From Lachnospiraceae bacterium (GTDB taxonomy: Bacteria; Bacillota; Clostridia; Lachnospirales; Lachnospiraceae), in NCBI GenBank assembly GCA_017472605.1, contig JAFUPV010000038.1, positions 95,503 to 159,502 of the forward strand: 64,000 bases of DNA. The letters run 5' to 3'. Made by a program: the position numbers and the translations under genes. Positions 34,131 through 43,464 of the stretch are shown piece after piece. Under the pieces are notes generated by a model, which did no database searches, was not told the DNA's origin, and worked only from the letters and a program-made list of their open reading frames with translations. Each line of letters opens with the position of its first letter. The stretch's first letter is position 1.

Positions 34131-36308
34131 ATGAAAGACTGGCGTGAGAATGACCTGTTCCGCGGAGAATGCAGGGAAAAGGCAAAAGAGCTGGTATCAA
34201 AAATGACACTGCAGGAGAAGATCGACCAGATCCTTCACACAGCTCCTGCAATTGAACGTCTGGGAATTCAGGAGTACAATTACTGGAACGAGGCCCTTCA
34301 TGGTGTGGCAAGAGCCGGTGTGGCAACTGTCTTTCCCCAGTCCATCGGTCTGGCTGCGACGTTTGACGAGGATTTTGTAGAGAAAATCGGTGATGCAATT
34401 TCCACAGAAGCAAGAGCAAAGTACAACATGCAGCAGAAATACGGAGATTATGACCTGTACAAGGGACTGAACTTCTTTTCACCAAATGTGAACATTTTCC
34501 GTGATCCCCGCTGGGGAAGAGGCCATGAGACGTTTGGCGAGGATCCCTGGCTGGCAGGAAGGATGGGTGTCCGCTTCATTGAAGGCATGCAGGGCCATGA
34601 CGATACCTACATCAAGGCGTCCGCCTGTGCCAAGCATCTTGCTGTTCACTCCGGACCGGAACCGGACCGCCACGAGTTTGACGCGGTGGTTTCAAAACAG
34701 GATCTGCGCGAGACCTATCTTCCGGCGTTCGAGGCCTGTGTAAAGGAAGCGAAGGTTGAGAGTGTCATGGGTGCCTACAATCTGGTAAACGGCGAACCGG
34801 CCTGCGGCAGCAAAACGCTGCTTCAGGACATCATGCGCGGCGAGTGGGGCTTTGACGGCTGTGTCGTATCCGACTGCTGGGCTGTGTCCGACTTCCATCA
34901 GTTCCACCACATCACCGAAACCTGGGAAGAGTCGGCGGCGATGGCGCTGAACAACGGCCTTGATCTCTGTGCCGGTGTTTCCTACCGCTATCTGCCGGGC
35001 GCGCTGGAGCAGGGACTGGTCACGGAAGAGAAAATAACGGAAGCATGTGAGCGCGTGATCGCACTTCGTCTCCATCTGGGCATTGTCGGCGCGGAAAAAG
35101 AGAATCCCTATGATCAGATTCCGTTCCTGGCGAATGATTCGGAGGCGATGCGTCAGCTGAACCGTGAGGCGGCCGCCAGATGTGTGACACTGCTGAAAAA
35201 TGAGAACAATACCCTTCCGCTGAAGCTGGATGAGCTGAAAACGATTGCTGTCATCGGACCAAATGCGGACAGCAGGATTGCCCTCCGCGGAAACTATGAG
35301 GGAACCGCTTCCCGCTATGTGACCGTTCTGGAAGGAATTGAGGATTATGTCGGAGAGAAGGCCCGCGTGCTTTATGCCCAGGGCTGCGAGATGACCAGGG
35401 ACCGCACAACGGAGTTGGCAAAGAAGGATGACCGTCTTGCTGAGGCAAAGGCAGTCTGCGATGCTGCGGATGTTGTAATTGCTGTTCTTGGCCTGGATGC
35501 AAATCTGGAAGGCGAGCAGGGCGATGCCAGCAACGAGTATGGCAGCGGTGACAAGCCGAATCTGAATCTGCCGGGCCGCCAGCATGCTTTGCTGGAGACT
35601 GCGCAGGCAAGCGGCAAACCGGTTGTTCTTGTTCTGATGGCGGGAAGCGCACTGGCTGTAAACTGGGCGGACGACCATGTGTCTGCCATCGTTCAGGCCT
35701 GGTACCCGGGCGCTCAGGGCGGAAACGGTGTTGCGGATGTTCTGTTCGGAGCAAAGAATCCGGAAGGAAAGCTGCCGGTTACCTTCTACCGTTCCGTGGA
35801 AGAGCTGCCTAATTTTAAGGACTATGCGATGAAGGGCCGCACCTATCGTTACATGAAGAACGAAGCGCTTTATCCTTTCGGCTACGGCCTCAGCTACAGC
35901 CGTTTTGATGTAACAGATGCAAAGCTGACAGCAAACGGTGCAGAAGCCACTTGCGTGGACAGCAATTCTGCGCTGACCTGTTCCTGTATGCTGACCAATT
36001 CCGGCGAGCTGGCTGGCGCGCAGACCGTTCAGGTCTACATCCGCTATGTCAGTGAGGATGCGCCGAACTGGTCGCTGAAGGGGCTGAAGAAGGTGTTCCT
36101 GGAGCCGGGAGAGACAAAAAAAGTGGAAATTCCGTTGACAGGACGGGAATTTGCGCTGTATGATGAGGAAGGAATCCTGGTTCTGAATTCGGGAGACTAT
36201 GAGGTTTCTGTGGGTGTTTCCCAACCGGACGAGAGAAGTGTTTCTCTTCTTGGTCAAAGACCGGTTAAGCTTACCTGCAGAGCAGAAAAGGAAGTCATCC
36301 TGGCATAA
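34131..36308 (+). CDS. GH3 beta-glycosidase
   Basis: 725 residues, cytoplasmic. N-terminal GH3 barrel with YNYWNEALHGVARAG, FPQSIGLAATFD and DPRWGRGHETFGEDP. Nucleophile Asp is D248 in CVVSDCWAV. The C-terminal alpha/beta sandwich (VAVIGPNADS, LPVTFYRS) and fibronectin-type III-like end complete the usual three-domain form. The EALHGVARAG and RWGRGHETFGEDP runs occur in beta-xylosidase and beta-glucosidase subgroups, so the sugar released (xylose, glucose or other) cannot be fixed. Operon position between GH20 and GH125 is odd for a plant-glycan enzyme and may mean a different beta-linked substrate. Confidence 0.93.
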   Translation: MKDWRENDLFRGECREKAKELVSKMTLQEKIDQILHTAPAIERLGIQEYNYWNEALHGVARAGVATVFPQSIGLAATFDEDFVEKIGDAISTEARAKYNMQQKYGDYDLYKGLNFFSPNVNIFRDPRWGRGHETFGEDPWLAGRMGVRFIEGMQGHDDTYIKASACAKHLAVHSGPEPDRHEFDAVVSKQDLRETYLPAFEACVKEAKVESVMGAYNLVNGEPACGSKTLLQDIMRGEWGFDGCVVSDCWAVSDFHQFHHITETWEESAAMALNNGLDLCAGVSYRYLPGALEQGLVTEEKITEACERVIALRLHLGIVGAEKENPYDQIPFLANDSEAMRQLNREAAARCVTLLKNENNTLPLKLDELKTIAVIGPNADSRIALRGNYEGTASRYVTVLEGIEDYVGEKARVLYAQGCEMTRDRTTELAKKDDRLAEAKAVCDAADVVIAVLGLDANLEGEQGDASNEYGSGDKPNLNLPGRQHALLETAQASGKPVVLVLMAGSALAVNWADDHVSAIVQAWYPGAQGGNGVADVLFGAKNPEGKLPVTFYRSVEELPNFKDYAMKGRTYRYMKNEALYPFGYGLSYSRFDVTDAKLTANGAEATCVDSNSALTCSCMLTNSGELAGAQTVQVYIRYVSEDAPNWSLKGLKKVFLEPGETKKVEIPLTGREFALYDEEGILVLNSGDYEVSVGVSQPDERSVSLLGQRPVKLTCRAEKEVILA

Positions 36309-36368
36309 AGTGAAAGCTTCTGCAGTTGAAATATGATAGAAAAACCGGCTTTGCCGGGGGAGAATAAG

Positions 36369-37703
36369 ATGAGTGATTTATTAGCAAAGGAAGCCCTGTT
36401 AAAGAGTACAGTGGCAGAGATCGCGGACCGTTTAAGCAGGGAATACAGCAAACTTCTTCCGGAGGATGCGTTCACTGCTGAAGAAAAAGAAAAGTTTGCC
36501 CGCATGTTCGCAAACTGCTATGTAAGCACGGCAAACACAACGACAAAGTTTCTGCCGGATGGCGAAACCTATGTTTTTACCGGTGATATTGAGGCAATGT
36601 GGCTGCGCGATTCCTCTGCGCAGGTTGTCCACTATCTGCCGTTTCTCAAGGAACAGCCGGTTCTGAAATCCATGGTTGCGGGACTGATCGAAAGACAGAT
36701 GCGCTATATCGTTATCGATCCTTATGCAAACGCATATAATGAAGAGGAAAACGGAAAGTGCTGGGCGAAGGATGAGACCGACTCCAACGACTGGGAGTGG
36801 GAGAGAAAATATGAGATTGACTCTCTCTGCTATCCGCTCTGGCTGCTTCATAACTATATCGAAAAGACAGGTGATAAGTCTGTTCTGACACCAACGGTTC
36901 ATGAAGCAATGAAGACAATTGTTCAGACATGGATCACAGAGCAGCACCATGGAACAGAATCCACGTACCGTTTTGTCAGAAACAATTCCTGGGCTCTGGA
37001 TAACGTTCCGTGCGGCGGAAAGGGAAATCCGGTAGCTGACACAGGCATGACCTGGTGCGCGTTCCGCCCCAGCGATGACTCCTGCAAATATGGCTATCTT
37101 GTTCCGTCCAACATGTTTGCGTCCGTTGTCCTCAACTATGTCGTTGACTATGCCAGCGAGCTTGGTGATAAGGAACTGGCAGAAAAAGCGGCAAAGCTGA
37201 AAGATGAGATTGCGCAGGGAATTGAGAACTATGCGGTCCGCAATCTGGAGGGTGTCGGGGAAACCTACGTCTATGAGACAGATGGTTTCGGCAATGACCT
37301 CTGGATGGACGATGCAAACGTGCCCAGCCTTCTGTCCATGCCGTGGCTTGGATGGTGCGAAAAGGATGATGAGCGCTATCAGAACACAAGAAAGTGGATC
37401 CTCAGCGCGAAGAATCCGTACTATTTTGAGGGAACAAAGGCAAAGGGAATCGGAAGTCCTCATACGGAGCCGCAGTATGTATGGCACATCGCGCTCTGCA
37501 TGCAGGGACTGACCTCGGACTGCATGGAGGAGAAGACGGCGCTTCTGCAGACGCTGATCCGTACAGACGGCGGAAGAGAAGTGATGCATGAGAGCTTTGA
37601 CTGCAATGCACCGGAGAAGTTCTCCAGAGAATGGTTCGCCTGGGCAAATTCTCTGTTCGCCCTTTTTGCAATGGATTACTGCAATTCTTTAAAAGAAAAA
37701 TAA
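36369..37703 (+). CDS. GH125 exo-alpha-1,6-mannosidase
   Basis: 444 residues, cytoplasmic. The (alpha/alpha)6 barrel family once called DUF1237: STANTTTKFLPDGETYVFTG, DIEAMWLRDSSAQVVHYLP, ETDSNDWEWERKYEIDSLCY, MTWCAFRPSDDSCKYGYLVP and SPHTEPQYVWHIAL are all diagnostic. Characterised members remove non-reducing alpha-1,6-mannose from N-glycan cores. ATG 36369 is used because GGGGGAG (36356-36362) lies six bases upstream; the longer ORF from 36333 reads through a small CCGGC/GCCGG hairpin. With GH38 at the window end it covers mannose removal. Confidence 0.95.
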   Translation: MSDLLAKEALLKSTVAEIADRLSREYSKLLPEDAFTAEEKEKFARMFANCYVSTANTTTKFLPDGETYVFTGDIEAMWLRDSSAQVVHYLPFLKEQPVLKSMVAGLIERQMRYIVIDPYANAYNEEENGKCWAKDETDSNDWEWERKYEIDSLCYPLWLLHNYIEKTGDKSVLTPTVHEAMKTIVQTWITEQHHGTESTYRFVRNNSWALDNVPCGGKGNPVADTGMTWCAFRPSDDSCKYGYLVPSNMFASVVLNYVVDYASELGDKELAEKAAKLKDEIAQGIENYAVRNLEGVGETYVYETDGFGNDLWMDDANVPSLLSMPWLGWCEKDDERYQNTRKWILSAKNPYYFEGTKAKGIGSPHTEPQYVWHIALCMQGLTSDCMEEKTALLQTLIRTDGGREVMHESFDCNAPEKFSREWFAWANSLFALFAMDYCNSLKEK

Positions 37704-37738
37704 AAGAAAATAATTTTTGAAATATGGCAGATTTTGGC

Positions 37739-37767
37739 TTGACATTCCGGTAAAATCGCTGTATACA
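37739..37767 (+). promoter_or_regulatory. Sigma-A promoter of GH29/nagB unit
   Basis: TTGACA (37739-37744), 17-base spacer, TATACA (37762-37767). Confidence 0.75.
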
Positions 37768-37775
37768 TAACATGA

Positions 37776-37800
37776 CCTGTGTGCCGGTTGTGCACACAGG
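37776..37800 (+). promoter_or_regulatory. Inverted repeat at the transcription start
   Basis: CCTGTGTGC (37776-37784) and GCACACAGG (37792-37800), perfect 9-bp arms with a 7-base gap, begin nine bases after the -10: an operator or 5' hairpin. Confidence 0.6.
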
Positions 37801-37833
37801 AATCGTTACTTCTTAGTTCAGGAGGAAGAATAG

Positions 37834-39279
37834 ATGAGCCTTTCCCAACTGGACTGCCGTCTTACTTCGGTAGTTCCCAGCAGGCGTCAGCTTGCCCATC
37901 AGCAGCTGGAATTCTATGCCTTTATTCATTTTACAGTAAATACCTTCACCGACCGCGAGTGGGGAGACGGAACAGAGGAGGAGCAGATTTTTAATCCTGC
38001 AAAGCTGGACGCCAGACAGTGGGCCAGAGCGGCTGTTTCGGCAGGGATGAAGGGAATGCTTCTGACCTGTAAGCACCACGACGGATTTTGTCTGTGGCCA
38101 AGCAAATACACAACACATACGGTGGCAAACAGTCCCTACAAAAACGGACAGGGAGACATTGTAAGGGAAGTCTCCGATGCCTGCCGCGAATACGGATTGA
38201 AATTTGGCATTTACCTTTCACCATGGGACAGAAACTATCCGACCTATGGCTTTGGAGAGCCCTATAACGACTATTTTGTCAACCAGCTGACAGAGCTTCT
38301 GACCGGCTACGGCGAGATTTTCTCTGTCTGGTTTGACGGTGCCTGCGGCGAAGGCAGCAACGGAAAGAAGCAGGTCTATGACTGGGAGCGCTATGAGCGG
38401 GTGATCCGTGAGCTTCAGCCAAATGCCTGCATCAGCGTCTGCGGGCCGGATGTCCGCTGGTGCGGTAATGAGGCGGGAGATACCAGACCTTCCGAGTGGA
38501 GTGTGGTACCGCTTCGCACCAAGGATACGGAGCGGATCGCAGAAAACAGCCAGCATGAAGACGATGCGCAGTTCCGTGAAAGAAAAATCTCTGCCATGGA
38601 CCTGGATCTTGGAAGCAGGTGCATGATGAAAAACGAAGGGGAAGCCATCTGGTATCCGGCGGAAGTAAACACTTCCATTCGTCCCGGCTGGTTCTATCAC
38701 GAAAGCGAGGATGACAAGGTTCGCTCGCTGGAGGAGCTGAAGCGGATTTACTATGGCTCGGTAGGCGGCAACGGCATGTTTCTGCTGAACATCCCGCCGG
38801 ACCGAAACGGTCTGATCCATCCAAACGATCAGAAGCGTCTGAAGGAGCTGGGTGACTGGATCCGGCAGTCCTTTGCCGTAAATCTGATGGACCAGGCAGA
38901 ACTGTCGGCGGACCGGTGGCTGGATGGAAGCGATGTGGAGCAGGTTCGTGAAGATTCCTATGCTTCCTGCTTCCGGACCGAAGACGGAGACATTACCTGT
39001 ACCATTGACATCCGCTGGTCAAAGATGCAGAAAATCGGTCATCTGGTATTGAAGGAAGATATCTGTCAGAGCCAGAGAATTGAACGGTTTCTTGTGGAAG
39101 CGGAAGTGGACGGAAAGAATGTCATGGCCTACTACGGCTCCGTTGTAGGATATAAGAAGATCATTCCGCTGAATCATCTGGAGACGGACCATCTGCGGAT
39201 CCGGATTCTGGATTCCAGAGTTGCACCGACGCTGTCCTTTATCGGTGTCTACGAGGATCAAAAAGCCGGCAATACGTAA
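37834..39279 (+). CDS. GH29 alpha-L-fucosidase, cytoplasmic (first of two)
   Basis: 481 residues, no signal peptide. GH29 barrel: FIHFTVNTFTDREWGDG, MLLTCKHHDGFCLWPSKYT, FGIYLSPWDRNYPTYG. Nucleophile Asp D168 in SVWFDGACGEGSN. The loop ANSPYKNGQGD and the compact size with a C-terminal beta-sandwich (about 350-480) suit the GH29-B type, which prefers alpha-1,3/1,4 fucose on branched LacNAc; this is by resemblance. It starts a transcription unit with its own promoter and an inverted repeat, followed by nagB. SD AGGAGGAAG precedes ATG. Confidence 0.92.
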   Translation: MSLSQLDCRLTSVVPSRRQLAHQQLEFYAFIHFTVNTFTDREWGDGTEEEQIFNPAKLDARQWARAAVSAGMKGMLLTCKHHDGFCLWPSKYTTHTVANSPYKNGQGDIVREVSDACREYGLKFGIYLSPWDRNYPTYGFGEPYNDYFVNQLTELLTGYGEIFSVWFDGACGEGSNGKKQVYDWERYERVIRELQPNACISVCGPDVRWCGNEAGDTRPSEWSVVPLRTKDTERIAENSQHEDDAQFRERKISAMDLDLGSRCMMKNEGEAIWYPAEVNTSIRPGWFYHESEDDKVRSLEELKRIYYGSVGGNGMFLLNIPPDRNGLIHPNDQKRLKELGDWIRQSFAVNLMDQAELSADRWLDGSDVEQVREDSYASCFRTEDGDITCTIDIRWSKMQKIGHLVLKEDICQSQRIERFLVEAEVDGKNVMAYYGSVVGYKKIIPLNHLETDHLRIRILDSRVAPTLSFIGVYEDQKAGNT

Positions 39280-39333
39280 ATGACCTGCGCTGTCCCAGAA
39301 CTGCGCAGGATCTAATAGAGAGGGGAATATACT

Positions 39334-40059
39334 ATGAAGATTATTGCAGCAAAAGACTACAATGATATGAGCAGAAAAGCAGCAAACATCATTTCTGCAC
39401 AGGTGATCCTGAAACCGGACTCTGTTCTTGGCCTGGCTACCGGATCCACGCCGATCGGTGCTTACAAGCAGCTGATTGAGTGGTATGAGAAAGGTGATCT
39501 TGATTTCTCACAGGTTCGTACTGTGAACCCGGATGAGTACAAGGGACTGACCAGAGACAACGATCAGAGCTACTACTATTTCATGCGACAGAACCTGTTC
39601 AATCACATCAACATCGATCTTGCGAACACCAACATTCCGGACGGAATGATTGAAGACCCGCAGGAAGCGTGCAAAGCGTACGATGAGGTGATCAAGTCTC
39701 TTGGCGGAATTGATCTGCAGCTGCTTGGACTTGGAAACAATGGACACATCGGATTCAACGAGCCGGATGAGATCTTTACTCAGGGAACCAACTGCGCAGT
39801 GCTGACGGAAAGCACCATTCAGGCAAATTCCCGTTTCTTCGCGACAATCGATGAAGTACCGAAGCTGGCATATACCATGGGTATCGGCCAGATCATGAGC
39901 GCTGAGCGTGTTCTTGTTGTAGCAAGCGGCAGGGCAAAGGCTCCGATCATTAAGGAAATCGTGGAAGGTCCTGTAACACCAAGAGTACCGGCTTCCATTC
40001 TGAAGTTCCACAAGAATGCGATTCTTGTAGCGGATGAGGAAGCGCTGTCCCTGCTGTAA
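39334..40059 (+). CDS. nagB: Glucosamine-6-phosphate deaminase
   Basis: 241 residues, standard length for Gram-positive NagB. Converts glucosamine-6-phosphate to fructose-6-phosphate and ammonia. Motifs: LGLATGSTPIGAYKQL (phosphate loop), VNPDEYKG (catalytic Asp), LGLGNNGHIGFNEP (catalytic His and Glu), SRFFATIDEVPKLAYTMGIG. SD GAGAGGGG precedes ATG 39334, 54 bases after GH29. It is the exit point of GlcNAc from the glycan enzymes around it into glycolysis; no nagA is in the window. A terminator follows at 40098-40131. Confidence 0.98.
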   Translation: MKIIAAKDYNDMSRKAANIISAQVILKPDSVLGLATGSTPIGAYKQLIEWYEKGDLDFSQVRTVNPDEYKGLTRDNDQSYYYFMRQNLFNHINIDLANTNIPDGMIEDPQEACKAYDEVIKSLGGIDLQLLGLGNNGHIGFNEPDEIFTQGTNCAVLTESTIQANSRFFATIDEVPKLAYTMGIGQIMSAERVLVVASGRAKAPIIKEIVEGPVTPRVPASILKFHKNAILVADEEALSLL

Positions 40060-40097
40060 CCGGGAAGGATCTGCTTCTGGCAAAAAAAGACAAAAAA

Positions 40098-40131
40098 GGG
40101 AGGGTGGAGTTCCATCCTCTCTGTTTGTTTT
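40098..40131 (+). terminator. nagB terminator
   Basis: GGGAGGGTGGA and TCCATCCTCTC pair with two wobbles around a short loop, followed by TGTTTGTTTT. Confidence 0.75.
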
Positions 40132-40157
40132 ACACCAGACGAACACGCTGAAAACCA

Positions 40158-40187
40158 TTGACAAAACTACTGGTTATCCGGTAAAAT
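40158..40187 (+). promoter_or_regulatory. Sigma-A promoter of the NahK-like gene
   Basis: TTGACA (40158-40163), 18-base spacer, TAAAAT (40182-40187). Confidence 0.75.
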
Positions 40188-40230
40188 AGAAAGAAGTGTT
40201 TTGAACACTGCTATGAAAGGTGAAGAGATC

Positions 40231-41301
40231 ATGGAAACAACGAAGATACGTCAGATAATGGAACAGTACGGCCTGGATCTGGACGCGGAAGCGTTTGGGA
40301 ACGGCCATATCAATGATACATATCGTGTTTGCGGCCAGCCCCTTGTTCTACAGCGGATTAACACGTCTGTCTTTCAGAATCCGGATGGACTGATGGAGAA
40401 CATCGAAAAGGTAACGTCATTTCTCCGCAGGAAAATTGCGGCGGAGGGCGGTGATCCGGAACGGGAAACACTTCGAATCGTCCATACAAAAGATGGCAAG
40501 CCTTATTACCGAACGGATGAGAACCATGTGTTCCGCATGTATAAACTGGTGGAAGGAACCATGTCGATCGAGGATGATAAGACGCCGGAAGGACTCTATA
40601 AAGCCGGAAAGGGCTTTGGTCACTTCCTGAAGCTTCTCAACGATTTTCCGGTGGAAGAGCTTCACGAAACAATCCCGGATTTTCATCACACGCCAAAACG
40701 GGTAGAAGCTTTGAAACAGGCGATTGCTGAGGATCGTGCAGGACGTGCAAAACTGGCGGCAAGTGAGATTGCATTTGCGCTGGAACAGGCAAAATGGGCC
40801 GACCGTGTTGTGAAAGGTCTGGAAGACGGAAACATTCCCTCCCGTGTCACTCATAACGATACCAAGATCAATAATATTCTCTTTGATGAAGTTACCGGTG
40901 AGGCAGTCTGTGTCATTGATCTGGATACAGTAATGCCAGGAAGCATGCTCTATGATTTTGGAGACGCACTTCGCATGGGCGCGTCAACCGCTGCAGAGGA
41001 TGAGACAGATCTGGATCAGGTCTGCTTTTCCACAGAAGCGTTTTTGAGCTTTGCCAGAGGCTATCTGGAAGAGATGAGAGAGGAGCTGACAGAAACTGAG
41101 CTGGAACTGCTTCCGTTCTCTGTGAAGCTTCTCACCTATGAATGCGGAATCCGCTTCCTGACCGACTATCTCAATGGAGATACCTACTTTAAAATCCATC
41201 GTGAGAACCATAATCTGGATCGCGCAAGAAATCAGTTTAAGCTGGTTGCTGAGATCAGCAGGAAGGAAGCGGTGCTTCAGGAGATGGTAAAAACGCTGTA
41301 A
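40231..41301 (+). CDS. nahK: N-acetylhexosamine 1-kinase-like phosphotransferase
   Basis: 356 residues, aminoglycoside-phosphotransferase fold. Motifs match bifidobacterial NahK: FGNGHINDTYRV, PLVLQRINTSVFQNP, the catalytic loop RVTHNDTKINNILFDE and the metal site CVIDLDTVMPGSMLYDFGDA. NahK phosphorylates GlcNAc or GalNAc at C1 using ATP. ATG 40231 is chosen for AAAGGTGA seven bases upstream. Own promoter. No GH112 phosphorylase or uridylyltransferase is in the window, so here it probably takes free HexNAc released by the GH20 enzymes. Its 3' end overlaps the converging M20 gene by 47 bases. Confidence 0.87.
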   Translation: METTKIRQIMEQYGLDLDAEAFGNGHINDTYRVCGQPLVLQRINTSVFQNPDGLMENIEKVTSFLRRKIAAEGGDPERETLRIVHTKDGKPYYRTDENHVFRMYKLVEGTMSIEDDKTPEGLYKAGKGFGHFLKLLNDFPVEELHETIPDFHHTPKRVEALKQAIAEDRAGRAKLAASEIAFALEQAKWADRVVKGLEDGNIPSRVTHNDTKINNILFDEVTGEAVCVIDLDTVMPGSMLYDFGDALRMGASTAAEDETDLDQVCFSTEAFLSFARGYLEEMREELTETELELLPFSVKLLTYECGIRFLTDYLNGDTYFKIHRENHNLDRARNQFKLVAEISRKEAVLQEMVKTL

Positions 41302-42490
41302 TGCCTGGTGAGGTTTCATTCTGAGTTTCCAGCCAGCGCGCGGCACAGTGGGCCAGTCCGGCTGCGCCGATGGGACAGACTTCCTCGTTAAAACGGACTT
41401 TCGGATTGTGCGCGGAATAGGCGCCGCGTTCATCTGAAAAACCGGCGGAAATGTACATCAGAGTAGACGGAACTTCAGCGGCAAGGACAGCAAAATCTTC
41501 CGAGGCGTTTGCTTTCATTCCAGGGATCGGTGTGTTTCCGGGGATTGGGAGTTCCTTCATGAAACGGGCCATCTGTTCTGTCAGCTCATGGTCACAGATC
41601 AGAGGCGGGACACAGGACAGGGGAGTGACTTTAGCCAGTCCGCCGTTGACAGCAGCGACTCCTTCTGCAATTTCCGTGATCCGGCGGACAAGAAGTTCGC
41701 GGGAATCTTTGTCATTGGTGCGCAGCGTTCCTTCCAGAACGGCAGAATCGGGAATGATGTTTGCCGCACTGCCTGTCTGGAATTTACCGATCGTCAGAAC
41801 GCAGGTCATTTCCGGATTGGCTTCTCTTGCAATCAGAGATTCCAGTCCCTGATAAATCTGAACGGCAATCCGGATTGGGTCGACGGTTAGATTGGGATAG
41901 GCACCGTGACCGCCTTTTCCCTGAATTGTGATGCGGAATCCGTCCACCGAAGACATCATGACACCGTTGCTGTTGTACATAAACAGTCCAAGGGGCATTC
42001 GGCCGGGAGCAACATGAAAAGCCAGAGCGGCATCAACAGACGGATTTTCCAGAATTCCGCTTTTCACCATGTCGTGGCTTCCTTCAAACGTTTCCTCAGC
42101 AGGCTGAAACATCAGCTTAACGGTTCCGCGGAGCTCTGTTTTCGATTCCTTCAAAAGCTTTGCTGCAGTCAGAAGCATGGCGGCGTGGAAATCATGTCCG
42201 CATGTGTGGGCCTGTCTGCCGGTTGGGCAGGCGAACGGTTCACCGCTTTCCTCAGCCATGGGAAGAGCATCCATGTCCGCCCGAAGGAGAAGTACGGGAG
42301 AACCTTTGCCGATCAGAGCAGTAACGCCATGGCCGCAGGGCTGAGGCTGCAGACCACATTTCATCAGTTCATTTCTTACATATTCACAGGCAAGAGGCAT
42401 TTCGAGACCAACTTCGGCGTTTTGATGAAAAAAGCGGCGATGGCGAATGGTCTCTTCTTTTATTTCCAGGGCACGTTTGTAAAAATCCAT
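41255..42490 (-). CDS. M20 family amidohydrolase (HipO/AbgB type)
   Basis: 411 residues. Metal-dependent amidohydrolase with LRADMDALPM, QAHTCGHDFHAAML (metal ligands), MFQPAEETFEGS (catalytic Glu), ALAFHVAPG, the lid domain GKGGHGAYPN and MKANASEDFAVLA. Family members cleave N-acyl or aminoacyl amides; deacylation of N-acetyl amino acids, amino sugars or peptides is possible. ATG 42490 has AAAGGAG ten bases upstream, inside the end of the AraC gene; the longer frame to 42673 reads through AraC and is rejected. The last residues lie in the overlap with the NahK-like gene. Confidence 0.92.
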   Translation of the reverse strand: MDFYKRALEIKEETIRHRRFFHQNAEVGLEMPLACEYVRNELMKCGLQPQPCGHGVTALIGKGSPVLLLRADMDALPMAEESGEPFACPTGRQAHTCGHDFHAAMLLTAAKLLKESKTELRGTVKLMFQPAEETFEGSHDMVKSGILENPSVDAALAFHVAPGRMPLGLFMYNSNGVMMSSVDGFRITIQGKGGHGAYPNLTVDPIRIAVQIYQGLESLIAREANPEMTCVLTIGKFQTGSAANIIPDSAVLEGTLRTNDKDSRELLVRRITEIAEGVAAVNGGLAKVTPLSCVPPLICDHELTEQMARFMKELPIPGNTPIPGMKANASEDFAVLAAEVPSTLMYISAGFSDERGAYSAHNPKVRFNEEVCPIGAAGLAHCAARWLETQNETSPGITAFLPSPEAPLPSC

Positions 42491-42497
42491 GTTATGT

Positions 42498-43385
42498 TTA
42501 CTCCTTTGTTTTGATTTGAGCGGCTTCCTGCAATCTGGTTTCCGTACCGGCAATTGACTGCGACGGCGAAATTGGGAGTGTGGCTGTTGGCCATGATGTT
42601 TCCGGTTTCCGGAATCGCTGAGGCGTGATCTGCCTGCGCGCCCGGAACTGTCTGCAGAAGGAAGAGGAATCATGAAAGCCGCAGGAGAGGGCGATCTCGG
42701 TGATGGACAGAGCGGTGTTTCGCAGCATTTCCGCTGCGGTGTCCAGACGGTATGCGGTCAGATATTGTTTGGGGGAGATTCCTTCGTGCTGGATAAAAAT
42801 CCGGTAGAGATAGCTGCGGTCAATGCCGATATAGCGGGCGAGTTCCTCAATCTGAACCGGATAGGAATAGTTATAGCGGATATATTTCTTTGCCTGACGT
42901 AAATAATCAAGTTCCGGATTGCGGGCGCAGGGCAGGGTTGGACGTTCCATTTCAGACCAGATCAGATAGAACCAGCCAAGCAGCTTCTCATAATTGGTAC
43001 TGCTTTCCGGAAATGCGAAAATCAGCTGTTCCAGCATTCTTCTGACTGTGCGGACGTCGTGAAAGCGGTACAGATATTGTTCCTCATCAGACTGACAGGT
43101 ATTCAGTAAACGTTCTGCTTCTTCGCCGTCAAAGGCAATCCAGATATATTCCCATGGTGTAACTGGATCGGCTTCGTAGTAGGTGATTTCCTGAGGGTGG
43201 ATCAGGAATGCCATGCCTTCCCGGACAGGAAAGGTCTTCTCTTTCACCTGATATGTGCCGCATCCGCGGAGGATAAAGTGCATCAGATAGTGGGAGCGCC
43301 GGGCAGGACCGAATCCGTGACCGGCCGGACATTCTTCATGACCGCAGTAGTAAATGTGAAGTTTTTGATTGGCAGATGAATTCAT
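42498..43385 (-). CDS. AraC-family regulator with cupin sensor
   Basis: 295 residues. N-terminal AraC cupin domain (about 5-140: RSHYLMHFILRGCGTYQVKE, FPVREGMAFLIHPQEITYYE, PWEYIWIAFDG) followed by two helix-turn-helix motifs (about 185-270: IEELARYIGIDRSYLYRIF, SITEIALSCGFHDSSSFCRQ). The fold is of the sugar-sensing MsmR/RafR type. ATG 43385 follows AAAGGA. It is divergent from the GH4 alpha-galactosidase, the usual place for its activator, and cotranscribed with the M20 gene. Confidence 0.93.
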   Translation of the reverse strand: MNSSANQKLHIYYCGHEECPAGHGFGPARRSHYLMHFILRGCGTYQVKEKTFPVREGMAFLIHPQEITYYEADPVTPWEYIWIAFDGEEAERLLNTCQSDEEQYLYRFHDVRTVRRMLEQLIFAFPESSTNYEKLLGWFYLIWSEMERPTLPCARNPELDYLRQAKKYIRYNYSYPVQIEELARYIGIDRSYLYRIFIQHEGISPKQYLTAYRLDTAAEMLRNTALSITEIALSCGFHDSSSFCRQFRARRQITPQRFRKPETSWPTATLPISPSQSIAGTETRLQEAAQIKTKE

Positions 43386-43464
43386 TTTCAATCCTTTCCG
43401 GGCGGTTATGCAACAAAATGACAAAAAATACGTCAACATAATTTCTATCATTTTATCTGGAACT

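Noticed and set aside
34692-36257. 521-codon open frame on the minus strand
   Set aside because: Antisense to GH3; no start signal or motif.
42491-42673. N-terminal extension of the M20 gene
   Set aside because: It reads through the AraC gene out of frame; normal M20 sequence begins at ATG 42490 with its SD.
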